Shown here: positions 16,005 through 25,687 of the stretch, in pieces
How positions within the stretch are numbered: position 1 is the first letter of the stretch
Layout of the letters: every line of letters begins with the position of its first letter
NCBI RefSeq assembly: GCF_963677725.1
Contig: NZ_OY782507.1
Span: forward strand, 1,116,001-1,180,000
Reading direction: 5' to 3'
Origin: an uncultured Cohaesibacter sp.
GTDB taxonomy: Bacteria > Pseudomonadota > Alphaproteobacteria > Rhizobiales > Cohaesibacteraceae
Length of the DNA stretch: 64,000 nucleotides
Notes under the pieces: generated by a model
What the model was told of the DNA's origin: nothing
What the model saw: only the letters and a program-made list of their open reading frames with translations
Databases searched by the model: none
Made by a program: the position numbers and the translations under genes

Positions 16005-16727
16005 ATGAATATGCACAGTCCCATTGATATCTACTGCGAACGCACCGATGCAAGCTATTGGTCGGAGCCGGTCAATGCCCTTACCAACCTGTCTTTTATC
16101 CTTGCGGCTTTGTGGGCCTATTGGACCTATCGCAAGCTGAAAAGGCAAGAAGGACAGGCTGCTCATTCGGACCTGCCTGTTCTGGTTGCAATTGTCATGG
16201 CCGGGCTGATTGGCATCGGCTCTTATCTATTTCACACCCACGCCACTGTCTGGTCATCGCTGGTCGATGTGATTCCGATCTGGACTTTTGTGGCCTATTA
16301 TCTGTTTTTGGCGATGTATCGGATTATGGGCTTGCCCTTGTGGCGGGCCGCAAGAGTTTATGGCATCACACTTGTATCCATTGCCGGTGTCTTGTGGCTG
16401 GTCTCGACTGCTTTTTTGGCATCTGACGGGGCGCAAGCCAGCAGCGACGGATTGAACGGCTCGACCCAGTATTTGCCGGGCATGATCGCGCTATATGGCT
16501 TTGCACTCGTCATGCTGATCCGGCGTCATCCGGCAATGGGGTGGATATTGGCCGCTGCAGTGACCTTCTCGGTATCAATTTTCTTCCGCACCATTGACAT
16601 GATGGTCTGTGATGCGCTTCCTCTCGGGACGCACTTTCTCTGGCACAGCCTCAATGGCCTGTTCATCGGTTTTCTGCTGCAAGCGCTGGTGCGTTATGGC
16701 AGAGCCAAACCCCACATTTCCACTTAG
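16005..16727 (+). CDS. Alkaline ceramidase-like integral membrane protein
   Basis: A 240-residue seven-helix protein of the ceramidase (CREST) superfamily. The family markers are DIYCERTDASYWSEPVNALT near the N-terminus, GIGSYLFHTHAT after helix 2-3 and GTHFLWHSLNG near the C-terminus; the His residues in these blocks correspond to the zinc ligands. Alkaline ceramidases hydrolyse ceramide to sphingosine; bacterial homologues are of uncertain substrate. ATG 16005 is preferred; ATG 16011 is also possible. It lies just after a CtrA-type site. Confidence 0.82.
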   Translation: MNMHSPIDIYCERTDASYWSEPVNALTNLSFILAALWAYWTYRKLKRQEGQAAHSDLPVLVAIVMAGLIGIGSYLFHTHATVWSSLVDVIPIWTFVAYYLFLAMYRIMGLPLWRAARVYGITLVSIAGVLWLVSTAFLASDGAQASSDGLNGSTQYLPGMIALYGFALVMLIRRHPAMGWILAAAVTFSVSIFFRTIDMMVCDALPLGTHFLWHSLNGLFIGFLLQALVRYGRAKPHIST

Positions 16728-16748
16728 CCTGCAGACAAAAGACATCCC

Positions 16749-17414
16749 ATGATCCCCAACCCAGTCTTCATTTTCGAAAATCTTTCTCCGGTCTTTTTCT
16801 ATGCCGGGATCATTGTCTTTGCGATGTCCGGAGGCCTAAGGGCCATTCAGTCGGAAATGGATTTGTTCGGGGTGTTGATGGTGGGGTTCGTCACCGCGGC
16901 CGGTGGCGGCACTCTGCGCGACATCCTGATCGGCGCCATGCCGGTCAATTGGGTGGTCGATCCCATGCCGCTGGCGATCATCCTGCCGTCTGCGTTGGCG
17001 GCCTATGGCATCCACCGGATCGGCTGGGGACAGCGGCAAATATTCAACTGGATTGATGCCATCGGAATGTCGGTCTTTTGCATCACCGGTGCTGCCATGA
17101 CTCTGGAAATGGACCTGCATCCGGTCATCTGCATTATCATGGGCATGATCACGGCGACCTTTGGCGGCTTGGTGCGGGATATTCTGTGCAATGTGGTGCC
17201 GCTGGTGCTGCGGCAGGAAATCTATGCCACCGCAGCCATGCTGGGCTCGACGATCTATGTGGCTTTGCAGCAGTTCGATGTCGATCGCTCGGTCAGCGCG
17301 TTGGTGGGTACGAGCGCGGCGCTGATCCTGCGTGGCATTGCGATCCGCTACAAATTCAATGTCCGCGGTAGCACCAGCGAGGCGCCACCGCAGATGTTCG
17401 AACGGCACGAGTGA
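16749..17414 (+). CDS. TRIC/UPF0126 family cation channel-like membrane protein
   Basis: A 221-residue protein with about seven helices and internal duplication. Both repeats carry the family motif: GFVTAAGGGTLRDILIG and GMITATFGGLVRDILCN. Prokaryotic TRIC proteins are trimeric potassium-permeable channels; older annotation calls them YicG/UPF0126 (glycine transporter-like). It starts 21 bases after the ceramidase-like gene and is probably co-transcribed. The start has no strong ribosome-binding site. Confidence 0.87.
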   Translation: MIPNPVFIFENLSPVFFYAGIIVFAMSGGLRAIQSEMDLFGVLMVGFVTAAGGGTLRDILIGAMPVNWVVDPMPLAIILPSALAAYGIHRIGWGQRQIFNWIDAIGMSVFCITGAAMTLEMDLHPVICIIMGMITATFGGLVRDILCNVVPLVLRQEIYATAAMLGSTIYVALQQFDVDRSVSALVGTSAALILRGIAIRYKFNVRGSTSEAPPQMFERHE

Positions 17415-17433
17415 TGCCTGCTTTTGCAGCGTC

Positions 17434-18915
17434 TCAAGGTGCCGGGATTGCCATCACGTCGTCAGCGACCTTTGTGTTGGAGGCTGCTGTCGCTTTTGGC
17501 TTTCCATTGGCCAGACGCCGCCAGAGCCATTCTGCCGGGCCAAGGCGGAAAAATCTCAGATAAACGGCCGAAAAGATGATCTGTGCGAAGGCGATACCGA
17601 AGGCCATCATCAACAGATCAAAATGCCCCAATTGCCCATAAAGCCCGAAGCCGTAGCCAAAGAACAGACTGGTGCAAATGACGGTTTGCGTCAGGTAGTT
17701 GGTCAGCGCCATGCGACCAGCTGCGGCAAACAGTCGGGTGATCACATTAAACATCCTCACCTTTGACAAGGTCATGACCAGCCCCAGATGCCCCATCGCC
17801 ATGGCGATCCGCCCCACATCATAACTGAACAAGGTCCATGTCGGGGCCTCAAGGCTGAGTGTCACCTGTAACAGGTCTGAGAAGGTCTCAAAGCCATTTA
17901 CCAGCAAGCCGACCGCATATCCGCCCAGACAGAGCGAAAGATAGAAGGACAGACGTTTCTGCCCGGTGATGATGCCAAGCTTGAAGAATGCCATGCCGAT
18001 AAAGAACATGATGCCGATATCGGTGAAATGATTGGTCAATAGCTCTGTCGAATAGTTTGCAAGACTTGTTTGCGCCAGATTGCGCATGATCGGCCAATAG
18101 CCTTGACGCATGCCTTCAATCTCGCCCGCCCACATGGTGGTCAGATAGCCATTCACCATGTCGTCGTTGTTCTCTTGCTGGTCTTCAGCCGACTGATTTG
18201 TCTCCGGCTGGCTGTCTTGCGGCTGGGCCGGGGCCGACGCGAACTGGTTGTCAGACTCGCTTCCCTTGCCTTGAGAAGATGCGTCAGGGGTTTGCTCTTC
18301 TGCCGTCTCTGCCGCGTTCTCCGCTGCACTTAGGGCGCTTTCAACGCTTTCAGTCTGGGTGGTGGCACCAGTAAAAAGATCCGCATTTGGCAGATTAAGC
18401 ATAGCAGCCGAGACCACCATCCCTGCGGCCGCAATGGTCAGCAAGGCTCTTGGCGACAAATTTCGAAATGGAAAGAGAAACAGGCTCAGCAATCCGTAAA
18501 TAAACAGAATGTCAAACGAACAGAGCAACAGGAAGGAATGCACAAGCCCGAAGGCCATAAGCCACATGGACCGACGGTAGTATAAATCAAGTTTGTCGAA
18601 ATTTACTTTCCCAATACTTGAAAATACCATCATGGCGGCGGCACCAAACAGCAGCGCAAACAGCGCCCGCATCACCCCATCCACGAAGACCTCGACAAAG
18701 GCCCAACTCAAAATATCCGGATATTCATTGCCATTCCAGACCGTTGGAAAGGAATAGGCGTAAGGCGGGATACCAAAGGCAAAAATGTTGCGCATCAAAA
18801 TGCCACTAACGGCAAACCCGCGCAGGGCATCCATGCCGAGATGTCTGTTTTTATATCGATGATTCAACGATCTATCACCAGTTAGACCACCTGAATTTGT
18901 ATAAGTTTCCGTCAT
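17434..18915 (-). CDS. DUF418 family membrane protein with acidic periplasmic insertion
   Basis: A 493-residue YeiB-like protein with about ten helices. It begins with the typical GMDALRGFAVSGILMRNI and ends with the DUF418 domain (TNYLTQTVICTSLFFGYGFGLYGQLG). Between helix groups, at about residues 185-250, is a low-complexity insertion rich in Glu, Gln, Ser and Ala (for example QPQDSQPETNQSAEDQQENN) that is not a usual part of the family and is probably a disordered loop. Function unknown; transport or cell-envelope metabolism is the common guess. Confidence 0.85.
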   Translation of the reverse strand: MTETYTNSGGLTGDRSLNHRYKNRHLGMDALRGFAVSGILMRNIFAFGIPPYAYSFPTVWNGNEYPDILSWAFVEVFVDGVMRALFALLFGAAAMMVFSSIGKVNFDKLDLYYRRSMWLMAFGLVHSFLLLCSFDILFIYGLLSLFLFPFRNLSPRALLTIAAAGMVVSAAMLNLPNADLFTGATTQTESVESALSAAENAAETAEEQTPDASSQGKGSESDNQFASAPAQPQDSQPETNQSAEDQQENNDDMVNGYLTTMWAGEIEGMRQGYWPIMRNLAQTSLANYSTELLTNHFTDIGIMFFIGMAFFKLGIITGQKRLSFYLSLCLGGYAVGLLVNGFETFSDLLQVTLSLEAPTWTLFSYDVGRIAMAMGHLGLVMTLSKVRMFNVITRLFAAAGRMALTNYLTQTVICTSLFFGYGFGLYGQLGHFDLLMMAFGIAFAQIIFSAVYLRFFRLGPAEWLWRRLANGKPKATAASNTKVADDVMAIPAP

Positions 18916-19337
18916 GTTCGGAAAGCCTCATCAAGGATGATAGGGAGAGGTCGGGTGCGACTGACAAACGGTTTCCGCACGCAATTACACGTGTGCCATC
19001 GCAACGCCGATACGTCGCTTGGAAGGCTCATTTCCAAATATCTCCGAGGATCGGCTGCAATTTGAACGTCTGGGGCAGCACGAAAAACCCAGGCAGGCGA
19101 ATACAAAACCTGAACCTACCATTGGATAGAAAATCACAAAATCCGCAATAAAAATTAAATATTACCCACAGAATCCACAATGACCATGAATGAACACTTG
19201 GCCTGTTCTTGGTACCTCCAAATTTTGCAAGATGAGGCCGAATTCTGCCCAATATGATGGCCTGCCAATGCCCTCCAAAATGAAAAAGGGGACGGTTTGG
19301 AACCGTCCCCTTTGTTTTGTCAGTGCTGTAGCTGATC
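18916..19337. other. Intergenic region between DUF418 gene and ribB
   Basis: About 420 bases upstream of the DUF418 gene and downstream of ribB (both minus strand). Apart from the bidirectional terminator at 19285-19313 I see no gene, repeat or clear regulatory site. Confidence 0.5.
19285..19313. terminator. Terminator downstream of ribB
   Basis: A perfect 13-bp stem AAAGGGGACGGTT / AACCGTCCCCTTT (19285-19297 with 19301-19313) with a 3-nt loop. On the minus strand it is followed by TTCATTTT and lies 25 bases after the ribB stop. Confidence 0.85.
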
Positions 19338-20441
19338 TTAAATCAGTTCAGTGCCGGTGATTTCCAGACCGAAGCCTTCAAGGCCGACATAATGGCGTTC
19401 CTTGGAGGAAAAGAGGCGGATCGAGGAAATGCCAAGCTCGGTCAGGATCTGCGCCCCCAGACCGATGTCACGCCAGTCTTCGTCGCGCCCTTTTGCACTG
19501 GAATGCTCTTCCGCTTCGGCCAGTTCCAGACCTTCACGCGCACGCATCGGGCCGGTGACAACGCCAGGGGAGCCGTCGCGCAAATAAACCACGACACCAC
19601 GGTCGGCAGCGAAGCGCTCGACGATCTTGTTCAAATTGTCCGTTTTGCCGAAAACGTCTCCGATCACATTCTCCTGATGCAGGCGCACAGGAATGTCGGT
19701 GCCGTCGCGAATATCACCAAAGATCAGTGCCAGATGCTCCATATCGTCGAACTGGGCCTTGAAAGTGATGGCTTTGGCTTTGCCATGGCGGGTCTGGACA
19801 GAGAATTCTTCGACTTTTTCAACCAAACGCTCGGTACGCTGACGATAGGCGATGAGATCTGCCACGGAGACATGTTGCAGACCATGTTCTTTCGCAAAGT
19901 CGATCACCTGCGGGCCGCGCTTGACCGTTCCATTGTCATTGACCAGCTCGGAAATCACACCAACGGCTGGCAAGTTGGCGAGCTTGCACAGATCAACAGC
20001 GGCTTCGGTATGACCTGAACGGACCAATACCCCGCCATCCTTGGCCACCAGCGGGAAAATATGCCCCGGACGCACAAAGTCATCTGGCTGGGTGTTGCCA
20101 TTGGCAAGGCCATGTGCGGTGGTGCAGCGCTCTTCTGCGGAGATGCCGGTGGTAGTGCCATGCTTGAAGTCGACGGATATGGTGAAAGCAGTCGACAAAG
20201 GCGCATTGTTGTTGGCGACCATCGGATCGAGTTTCAAGCGGATTGCGTCCTGTACGGTCATCGGAGTGCAGACGATGCCGGAACTATGGCGGATGATGAA
20301 GGCCATCTGCTCTGCAGTCACCTTGCTGGCGGCGACAATCAGGTCTCCTTCATTCTCGCGGTCGTCGTCATCCGTGACAACCACCATCTCACCCTTTTCA
20401 AAGGCACGGATGGCATTTGCAACACGTTCCATCTTGGACAT
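19338..20441 (-). CDS. ribB: 3,4-dihydroxy-2-butanone-4-phosphate synthase with degenerate GTP cyclohydrolase II domain
   Basis: Makes the four-carbon precursor of riboflavin from ribulose-5-phosphate. ATG 20441 (GGGAG upstream) gives 367 residues. The N-terminal RibB domain is intact: DDDDRENEGDLIVAA, CTPMT, and RSGHTEAAVDL. The C-terminal RibA-like domain keeps the fold (VRLHQENVIGDVFG) but lacks the three zinc-binding cysteines of the GTP cyclohydrolase II signature, so it should be inactive, as known for other alphaproteobacterial fusions. A separate RibA must exist elsewhere. I looked for and did not find an FMN riboswitch in the 150-base leader. Confidence 0.92.
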   Translation of the reverse strand: MSKMERVANAIRAFEKGEMVVVTDDDDRENEGDLIVAASKVTAEQMAFIIRHSSGIVCTPMTVQDAIRLKLDPMVANNNAPLSTAFTISVDFKHGTTTGISAEERCTTAHGLANGNTQPDDFVRPGHIFPLVAKDGGVLVRSGHTEAAVDLCKLANLPAVGVISELVNDNGTVKRGPQVIDFAKEHGLQHVSVADLIAYRQRTERLVEKVEEFSVQTRHGKAKAITFKAQFDDMEHLALIFGDIRDGTDIPVRLHQENVIGDVFGKTDNLNKIVERFAADRGVVVYLRDGSPGVVTGPMRAREGLELAEAEEHSSAKGRDEDWRDIGLGAQILTELGISSIRLFSSKERHYVGLEGFGLEITGTELI

Positions 20442-20594
20442 TTCATGTCTCCCAAACTGAAGGACGGCGTTTGCCTGTGCGGGCCGTCTCATTTGTGTCC
20501 CGCTTCTGGTGCGGGAGTTGTCCTTTCAGGGTTGAGACCCGGGAAATCAAAGACCCTGGGCTCCCTTCCCTCTTGATGCGCTTTGGGGTTGGCT

Positions 20595-21683
20595 CTAGCC
20601 CTGTTGCGCACGATGCAGCAAAGTATGGTCGGCCAGCACGATGGCCATCATGGCTTCGCCAACGGGCACGGCACGGATGCCGACGCATGGATCGTGACGG
20701 CCCTTGGTCATCACCTCTACTTCCGAGCCGGAACGGGTGATTGATTGTTTCGGCGTCAGGATCGAGCTGGTCGGTTTGATCGCAAAGCGGACAACCACGT
20801 CCTGCCCACTGGAAATGCCGCCAAGAATGCCGCCTGCATGATTGGACAGGAAAACCGGCTCGCCGTCTGGTCCAATGCGCATTTCGTCGGCATTGTCTTC
20901 TCCGGTCAGTGCAGCCGTTCCAAAGCCATCACCGATTTCAACGCCCTTGACCGCGTTGATCGACATCATCGCCGAGGCGATGTCCTGATCGAGCTTGGCA
21001 TAGACCGGCGCGCCAAGACCGACTGGCACACCGGAGGCAACCACTTCAATCACCGCGCCAATGGAGGACCCCGCCTTGCGGATGCCATCAAGATAGTCGG
21101 CCCAGAGGCTTGCTGCTTCAGCATCGGGGCAGAAAAAGGGATTGTTGCCCACTTCACTCCAGTCCCAATTGTCGCGATTGATCTTGTGCGGCCCCATCTG
21201 CACCATCGCACCGCGGATGGTAATATGGGGAACGACCTTGCGGGCAATGGCACCTGCTGCCACACGCATGGCAGTTTCGCGGGCCGAGGACCGACCGCCT
21301 CCGCGATAGTCCCGCACACCATATTTGGCGTCATAGGTGTAGTCCGCATGGCCGGGGCGATAGCGTTCGGAAATATCGCCATAATCCTTGGAGCGCTGAT
21401 CGGTATTGTGAATGATCAAACCAATTGATGTGCCTGTGGTGACCGGCGCCCCGGTTTGAGGATGCGCAAAGACGCCGGACAGGATCTCGACCTGATCCTT
21501 TTCCTGACGCTGGGTTGTGTAGCGGGACTGACCGGGGCGGCGGCGATCCAGATCCTGCTGGATTTCGTCCCGCGTTACTTCGATCAGGGAGGGGCATCCA
21601 TCAATGGTGCAGCCAATGGCCGGACCGTGGCTCTCGCCCCAGGTGGTGACACGGAAGAGATGTCCGAAACTGTTATGCGACAT
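20595..21683 (-). CDS. aroC: Chorismate synthase
   Basis: Last step of the shikimate pathway: reduced-FMN-dependent 1,4-elimination of phosphate from EPSP to chorismate. ATG 21683 ([20 protein letters not shown]) gives 362 residues, standard length. All three signatures are visible: [16 protein letters not shown], the [19 protein letters not shown] block and a late [17 protein letters not shown]. It precedes ribB on the same strand by about 150 bases and follows fabI and a phosphatase gene, an order also seen in other rhizobia. Confidence 0.97.
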   Translation of the reverse strand: MSHNSFGHLFRVTTWGESHGPAIGCTIDGCPSLIEVTRDEIQQDLDRRRPGQSRYTTQRQEKDQVEILSGVFAHPQTGAPVTTGTSIGLIIHNTDQRSKDYGDISERYRPGHADYTYDAKYGVRDYRGGGRSSARETAMRVAAGAIARKVVPHITIRGAMVQMGPHKINRDNWDWSEVGNNPFFCPDAEAASLWADYLDGIRKAGSSIGAVIEVVASGVPVGLGAPVYAKLDQDIASAMMSINAVKGVEIGDGFGTAALTGEDNADEMRIGPDGEPVFLSNHAGGILGGISSGQDVVVRFAIKPTSSILTPKQSITRSGSEVEVMTKGRHDPCVGIRAVPVGEAMMAIVLADHTLLHRAQQG

Positions 21684-21946
21684 GGATGACTTGTTTCCCG
21701 TCAATCAGGCGCAAGACGGGCATCTATGACGCCCGGACCCACGCTTTTCATAAGTTCTGCTGACGGATGTATTAAAGAGCGGTGCGGCAAAGGTCAAATC
21801 TTCAGTTGATCGACTTTCGCCGGTAAGGCGCCCGAGAGACCATTGCTTCTACGGCGCACCATAACAGAAAGGCCCACCTGTGACAGGCAATCACAGGCAG
21901 GCAGCAGCTCGTTAGGGATCAAGAGACTGTCGGTCCAGCCGCCAAT

Positions 21947-22477
21947 CTATTCAGTGAATGTGGTCGCCCAATAGCGGTTGCCATTCTGGACAATACGGTT
22001 CCCGCGCAGCTCACCACAGGTACGGGTCATTCGGATTTTCCAGTCGCGCACGCCGTTGACACCATCATAGAGCACCATGAACATCTTATTGCCACGGGCA
22101 AACATCTCATAGGTGCGGTATACATGCTTGTTTTCGCCCGGATCACGCAAGGACACGCGTTCGTAGAGATGAATCTTGCCGCCGCTGACTTCGCTCAGGG
22201 TTTCAAAGCTCCAGTTGCTGTTCAACTGACCTTTGGTGGCCTTACCGAGTTGAAAGCGCACCACCTTGTCCGGGAACCGATAGTCAATTCGCTCGATACT
22301 GTTGCCATGCACGCTGAAGCGATAATAGTGACCCGCAGATTCATTGCCGCCCTTGCAATAGAAATTGCGATTTTCAAAGGCCTTCAGAACGCCTTCCGTT
22401 GTAGCACCTGGGCCAGCCCACCCGCATAAGGTTCCAAAGACAATCAACGAAAGACCTTTGCTCCAAACCTTCATCAT
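21947..22477 (-). CDS. Secreted protein of unknown function
   Basis: ATG 22477 follows AAGGGG by six bases and gives 176 residues. There is a signal peptide (about 1-25, MMKVWSKGLSLIVFGTLC...) and a mature beta-rich domain with three cysteines (NFYCKGG, RTCGELRG). No known family recognised. It lies between aroC and a histidine phosphatase gene, on the same strand but with gaps of over 200 bases, so it may have its own promoter. Confidence 0.65.
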   Translation of the reverse strand: MMKVWSKGLSLIVFGTLCGWAGPGATTEGVLKAFENRNFYCKGGNESAGHYYRFSVHGNSIERIDYRFPDKVVRFQLGKATKGQLNSNWSFETLSEVSGGKIHLYERVSLRDPGENKHVYRTYEMFARGNKMFMVLYDGVNGVRDWKIRMTRTCGELRGNRIVQNGNRYWATTFTE

Positions 22478-22697
22478 TCCAATCCCCTTGGTTGCTACGC
22501 GGCTCGTCCCCCCTTCCTTCAGGCCAAGGAGGAGCACCGCGTCGCACGGTCATAGCCAATTTCTTGATCGGCAATGTAACAGAGGAATCTTTCACTTTCG
22601 TCAGAATGAAGCGCGAGGTTTTTGACAAATTCGTGCAGAATTTTCTTCAAATTCTTCGAGGTTTTAGCGAAAATTTATCTCAAATTTTAAGAAAGGC

Positions 22698-23294
22698 TCA
22701 TTGCCAGCTCGCCTCTGTTCCCGTCCAGCAATAGACCTTGTTTTGCGGCACTTCGAGCAAGGGCGCTTCCGCAACGGGCACATTTTCCAGAATTTGGCGC
22801 AAGACTCGCATGGTTCCGCCATGGGCAACGACGATGGTCGGGCCGGTCAGCGATTCGAGCCACGGGCGGACGCGTTCGGACATTTCGGCATAGCTCTCGC
22901 CATTGGGTGGGCAGGTTGACCATTTGTCCTTGACGCGCGCCTTGTAATTCTCCGGATCGTTTTTCTTTATTTCCTGCTTGGTCCAGCCTTCCCAGTCACC
23001 AAAGGTGATTTCAACCAGCCGTGGATCAAAGACCACGCTGTCAGCCCATGGCAGATCCTGCCAGCCAGAGGCTTCCAAAATACCGGCGAGGGTTTGGCGG
23101 GTGCGGGTCATGGGGCTGCAAAAGAGCGCCATGTCGCTGGGATCTGCCACAAGCTCGGCCAGGCGTTGGCCATTGCGTCGGGCCTCGGATTTCCCCTTCT
23201 CGTTCAGAGGAATGTCGCGCCGCCCCTGAAAGCGATATTGCGCATTCCAATCGGTTTGACCATGGCGGATGAAATAGAGTGGCGGGATGGGCAT
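22698..23294 (-). CDS. Histidine phosphatase (phosphoglycerate mutase-like) family protein
   Basis: A 198-residue single-domain phosphatase. The catalytic RHG motif is at residues 10-12 (FIRHGQTDWN), the second Arg in SPMTRTRQTL, the acid in VEITFGDWEGW and the second catalytic His in VVAHGGTMRV. Substrates range from sugar phosphates to cofactor precursors, so only the family is assigned. Downstream of fabI on the same strand with a terminator between them. Confidence 0.88.
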   Translation of the reverse strand: MPIPPLYFIRHGQTDWNAQYRFQGRRDIPLNEKGKSEARRNGQRLAELVADPSDMALFCSPMTRTRQTLAGILEASGWQDLPWADSVVFDPRLVEITFGDWEGWTKQEIKKNDPENYKARVKDKWSTCPPNGESYAEMSERVRPWLESLTGPTIVVAHGGTMRVLRQILENVPVAEAPLLEVPQNKVYCWTGTEASWQ

Positions 23295-23470
23295 CGTCTC
23301 TCCTAGAGCGCTTTGAAGATAAACCGGGTCACCGGTTCAAATTTAAACGCCATTTCTCAGTATGATATTGCATTCTCGCGACCGGGTGTTCCCGAGAATT
23401 GCTCTAGCATCATCAAGAGCGGGGCAAAGCCTGTCGTCCGGCTTGCCGGTTACGCGCCCCACTTTAGGCC

Positions 23471-23517
23471 AAAAAAAAGACCCGCGGTCAACAGGCAGTT
23501 TGCCATGACCACGGGTC
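23471..23517 (-). terminator. Terminator after fabI
   Basis: On the minus strand GACCCGTGGTCA pairs with TGACCGCGGGTC (23517-23506 with 23490-23479, one mismatch) followed by eight T residues. It lies 74 bases after the fabI stop. Confidence 0.85.
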
Positions 23518-23590
23518 ATTTTGGTTCTGATCGCTTTTCGTCCCTCACAAGCGCGTTTCATCACACTATGGATAGACGGCCACTGCTCAA

Positions 23591-24403
23591 TCAGCTGGTG
23601 GTGATATCCGGGGCATCGACAGCCTTCATGCCAACAATATGGTAGCCGGAATCGACGTGATGCACTTCGCCGGTGACACCGCGGGAATAATCGGACAGGA
23701 AATAGACAGCAGAATCACCCACTTCCTCAATCGTCACGGTGCGACGCAGAGGGGAGTTATACTCGTTCCATTTCAGGATATAGCGGAAATCGCCAATGCC
23801 CGAGGCGGCCAACGTCTTGATGGGACCGGCAGAAATGGCGTTGACGCGGATATTCTGTTTGCCAAGGTCTTCGGCCAGATAGCGCACGGATGTTTCCAGT
23901 GCGGACTTGGCAACGCCCATGACATTGTAATGCGGCATCACGCGCTCTGCACCATAATAGGTCAGGGTCAGCATGGAGCCGCCATCCGTCATCAGTTTCT
24001 CTGCCCGCTGGGCGATAGCTGTGAAGGAGTAACAGGAAATGAACAAGGACTTGGAGAAATTCTCAGCCGACGTGTCTACGTAGCGACCGGTCAGTTCTTC
24101 CTTGTCCGCATAAGCAATGCAATGAACAACAAAGTCCAGTTTGCCCCACTTTTCCTCGATCGCAGCAAAGACGGAATCGATGGTTTCTGCGTCCGTTACG
24201 TCACAATGTCCGGCCAAGAAAGCGTCCAATTGATCGGCGAGCGGTTCAACGCGTCTCTTCAATGCGTCGCCCTGGTAGGTGAAAGCCAGTTCGGCACCAG
24301 CGTCCTTGCAAGCCTTGGCAATGCCCCATGCAATGGAGCGATTGTTGGCAACGCCCATGATCAGGCCGCGCTTACCCTTCATCAATTGCGGTATATCAGA
24401 CAT
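23591..24403 (-). CDS. fabI: Enoyl-[acyl-carrier-protein] reductase (NADH), FabI type
   Basis: Final reduction in each cycle of fatty-acid elongation. ATG 24403 gives 270 residues. It shows the N-terminal GLIMGVANNRSIAWGIA cofactor motif, the FabI active-site block YYGAERVMPHYNVMGVAK (two Tyr and the Lys of the Y-x6-K dyad) and the late SGIGDF and GEVHHVDSGYH segments. FabI is the usual target of triclosan and isoniazid-type inhibitors; no resistance feature can be read from this sequence. Confidence 0.95.
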   Translation of the reverse strand: MSDIPQLMKGKRGLIMGVANNRSIAWGIAKACKDAGAELAFTYQGDALKRRVEPLADQLDAFLAGHCDVTDAETIDSVFAAIEEKWGKLDFVVHCIAYADKEELTGRYVDTSAENFSKSLFISCYSFTAIAQRAEKLMTDGGSMLTLTYYGAERVMPHYNVMGVAKSALETSVRYLAEDLGKQNIRVNAISAGPIKTLAASGIGDFRYILKWNEYNSPLRRTVTIEEVGDSAVYFLSDYSRGVTGEVHHVDSGYHIVGMKAVDAPDITTS

Positions 24404-24994
24404 AGAAATCCTCTTAACATCATATGCGAGCGGTTCATGTCGCATCGGCGTGGCGTTGTGTTGCCACTGATGGAATGACACCAAACTTGAGACCGGCCGC
24501 GCTCTCGATGAGCGCGGAGGCGATGCTCAAGGTCAAGTCACCTTGGTATTTGTGCGAGAAACGCAGTCCCACGAAACAGAATCTGCGCGGGATGATTCCG
24601 GTGTGAACCACTTCACCTTTAGTTCGGCTTTTATCCAACAGGTGATGCGGAAAAAGCAATGCCTAAATGCACAGCTGATCAAGAGCTATGCTCAATCTTT
24701 GTTACAGTTTCTTAACCGCCTGACAGATCAACCACAGAAAAGACCGGGACTGGCGTCCATCCAGTCACGTGTGAAACACCTTTGACAACTGCCCTCAATG
24801 TCCGGGTAACGAGACAGTAAGCGGTGAAACATTGATTGTTTTTTCGAGGCACAGACATGAAATCCGGGATACAACCTGACATACACTGCAAGTTGACCCA
24901 GACATGACAAAGCCGAGTGCAATCTGCACTCGGCTTTGTATCCATGAAGCCAGCGCTCTTTCATTGTTGCAAGAGCGCCCCTTGCGGCAAGATG
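24404..24994. other. Intergenic region upstream of fabI
   Basis: About 590 bases between fabI and a TetR gene, both on the minus strand. Several short frames exist but none has a credible start or recognisable product. There is a perfect 8-bp hairpin CCGCGCTC/GAGCGCGG (24498-24518) and a strong hairpin at 24907-24939, probably ending the tetR transcript. Confidence 0.45.
24907..24939. terminator. Strong hairpin downstream of the TetR gene
   Basis: A perfect 15-bp stem ACAAAGCCGAGTGCA / TGCACTCGGCTTTGT with a 3-nt loop, 56 bases past the TetR stop. The flanking T-run is short (TTTGT), so termination may be only moderate, but the stem is long and perfect. Confidence 0.7.
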
Positions 24995-25687
24995 TCAGGC
25001 GATTGCCGACATCCGCCGCTCAGGGCTTTCAAGCTTTACCACATGCCCGGCCAGAAGGCCCTTTACGGACATTTCCAGATGTTCCTTGATATTGAAGTCA
25101 CATCCGTTGTTCAGCCACAGTTGGCCGATGCCAAACAGCAGAGCGATAAAAGTATTGCTCAACACTTCCGGCTGCGTGGACGCCGCCAGTTGCTTGTTCT
25201 CGATTGCCGCATTGCAAAGACGCTGCAAAGCAAACGAAAGCTGCGTGATCGCGCATTTATTGCCCGATGGTCGACGCTCTTCGCCGGCAATTTCAGCTTC
25301 CGCAGCGATGCTGCGTTGGCAGATCAATGTGAGCCAAACACCCGGGGCGCGTTCAAATCCCGCACCCATCTGGACGACGACATCCTGCAATAGATCGTAG
25401 GGGTCGTTCCAGCGTTCAGATTGCCCGATCAGGCTTTTCAGATCCTGAATGACACGCTGATTGGCTTCGTCCAGAATGGCCTGGTGAAGTTGTTGTTTGG
25501 AGCGGAAGTGGCGAAAAATAGCAGGCTGAGAAATGCCAACCTTATATGCCAGTTCCGTAGTAGAGAGAGACAAGTGGCCAGTTGTAGCAATGCAGTCAAA
25601 AGCCGCATTGACAATTTCCACCTGTCTGTGGGCGCTGTTCATACGTTGAACAGGCCTTTTACGATTTGATGTACCTAATGTAGGCAT
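24995..25687 (-). CDS. TetR/AcrR family transcriptional regulator
   Basis: ATG 25687 (AAGGGGAC upstream) gives 230 residues. The N-terminal HTH (EIVNAAFDCIATTGHLSLST..., then VGISQPAIFRHFRSKQQLHQAIL) is typical; the C-terminal ligand domain has the QPEVLSNTFIALLFGIGQLW pattern of TetR_C. It is divergent from a flavin-dependent 2-hydroxyacid dehydrogenase gene, its most likely target. A short dyad 43 bases upstream may be its operator. Confidence 0.85.
   Translation of the reverse strand: MPTLGTSNRKRPVQRMNSAHRQVEIVNAAFDCIATTGHLSLSTTELAYKVGISQPAIFRHFRSKQQLHQAILDEANQRVIQDLKSLIGQSERWNDPYDLLQDVVVQMGAGFERAPGVWLTLICQRSIAAEAEIAGEERRPSGNKCAITQLSFALQRLCNAAIENKQLAASTQPEVLSNTFIALLFGIGQLWLNNGCDFNIKEHLEMSVKGLLAGHVVKLESPERRMSAIA

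Noticed and set aside
20442..20594. FMN riboswitch before ribB
   Set aside because: The leader has GC-rich hairpins but none of the conserved RFN-element blocks I would expect.
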